From contig CAYMEB010000136.1 in the NCBI GenBank assembly GCA_964389095.1, positions 1-12,806 on the forward strand: a stretch of DNA of 12,806 nt, written 5' to 3'. The notes under the pieces are model-generated. The model was not told the DNA's origin and did not search any database. It was given only the letters and a program-made list of their open reading frames with translations. Positions 12,801 through 12,806 of the stretch are shown one piece after another. The stretch is from JABFRJ01 sp964389095. Its GTDB lineage: Bacteria; Pseudomonadota; Alphaproteobacteria; Rhizobiales; Hyphomicrobiaceae. The translations under genes and the position numbers were made by a program. How positions within the stretch are numbered: the first letter of the stretch is position 1; each line of letters begins with the position of its first letter.

Positions 12801-12806
12801 CGAATA

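Noticed and set aside
12338..12806. Stop-free plus-strand frame to the window end
   Set aside because: No Shine-Dalgarno, no recognisable domain, overlap with the META gene start, and passage through a perfect terminator; kept only as an observation.
1..12806. Mobile elements, CRISPR arrays, prophage or a defence island
   Set aside because: No transposase, integrase, terminal repeats or regularly spaced repeats are seen; the genes are housekeeping or transport.

Overview
The window looks like chromosomal DNA from a GC-rich alphaproteobacterium, most likely of the order Hyphomicrobiales (Rhizobiales). The pointers are an RcdA/DUF1465 gene, a DUF6460 membrane protein, a COQ10-type START protein, the alphaproteobacterial pairing of a ligase-associated helicase with the PdeM nuclease, and a small RNA with a CtrA-like box. 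Genus cannot be set from this sequence. There is no insertion sequence, prophage, CRISPR array, rRNA or tRNA; it is densely packed core and housekeeping DNA.

Layout: (1) 2-421, the 3' end of a LysM protein on +, running into a MATE transporter on - (1766-369) with a 53-bp tail-to-tail overlap. The MATE gene is coupled through TGATG to an upstream two-helix DUF6460 gene (2038-1766). (2) Divergent from these, a + strand DNA-repair pair: the Lhr-type DEXH helicase (2086-4650) and the metallophosphoesterase PdeM (4679-5401). (3) Convergent to that, a - strand run of MFS transporter (8379-7186), ubiE (7114-6344) and a YddG-like EamA exporter (6347-5430), the last two overlapping at a GTGA junction. 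(4) Divergent again, a + strand group: FlaR-type adenylate-kinase-like P-loop protein (8545-9069), COQ10/RatA-like START protein (9062-9526, overlapping by 8 nt) and a VOC ring-cleaving dioxygenase (9544-10497). (5) 10498-10875 has no protein gene but holds a 50-bp near-perfect dyad, a CtrA-like box, a small RNA of about 95 nt with an anti-Shine-Dalgarno stretch and a clear intrinsic terminator, and a second dyad just before rcdA. (6) rcdA (10876-11421) on + meets a - strand pair, a META-domain secreted protein (12355-11915) then a MAPEG membrane protein (11854-11432). (7) 12398-12761 has no supportable gene but is full of short repeats and hairpins; it ends with a strong terminator pointing left that must serve a - strand gene beyond the window.

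Functional links: UbiE makes ubiquinone and the COQ10-like protein is expected to bind or chaperone it, although they sit in divergent units. The helicase and PdeM are two of the four parts of the usual ligase-associated repair cluster; the exonuclease and ATP-dependent ligase are not here. The most interesting stretch is 10514-10876, where a structured small RNA under a CtrA-like box precedes the gene for the CtrA-degradation adaptor RcdA. This arrangement suggests a cell-cycle link that is worth testing.
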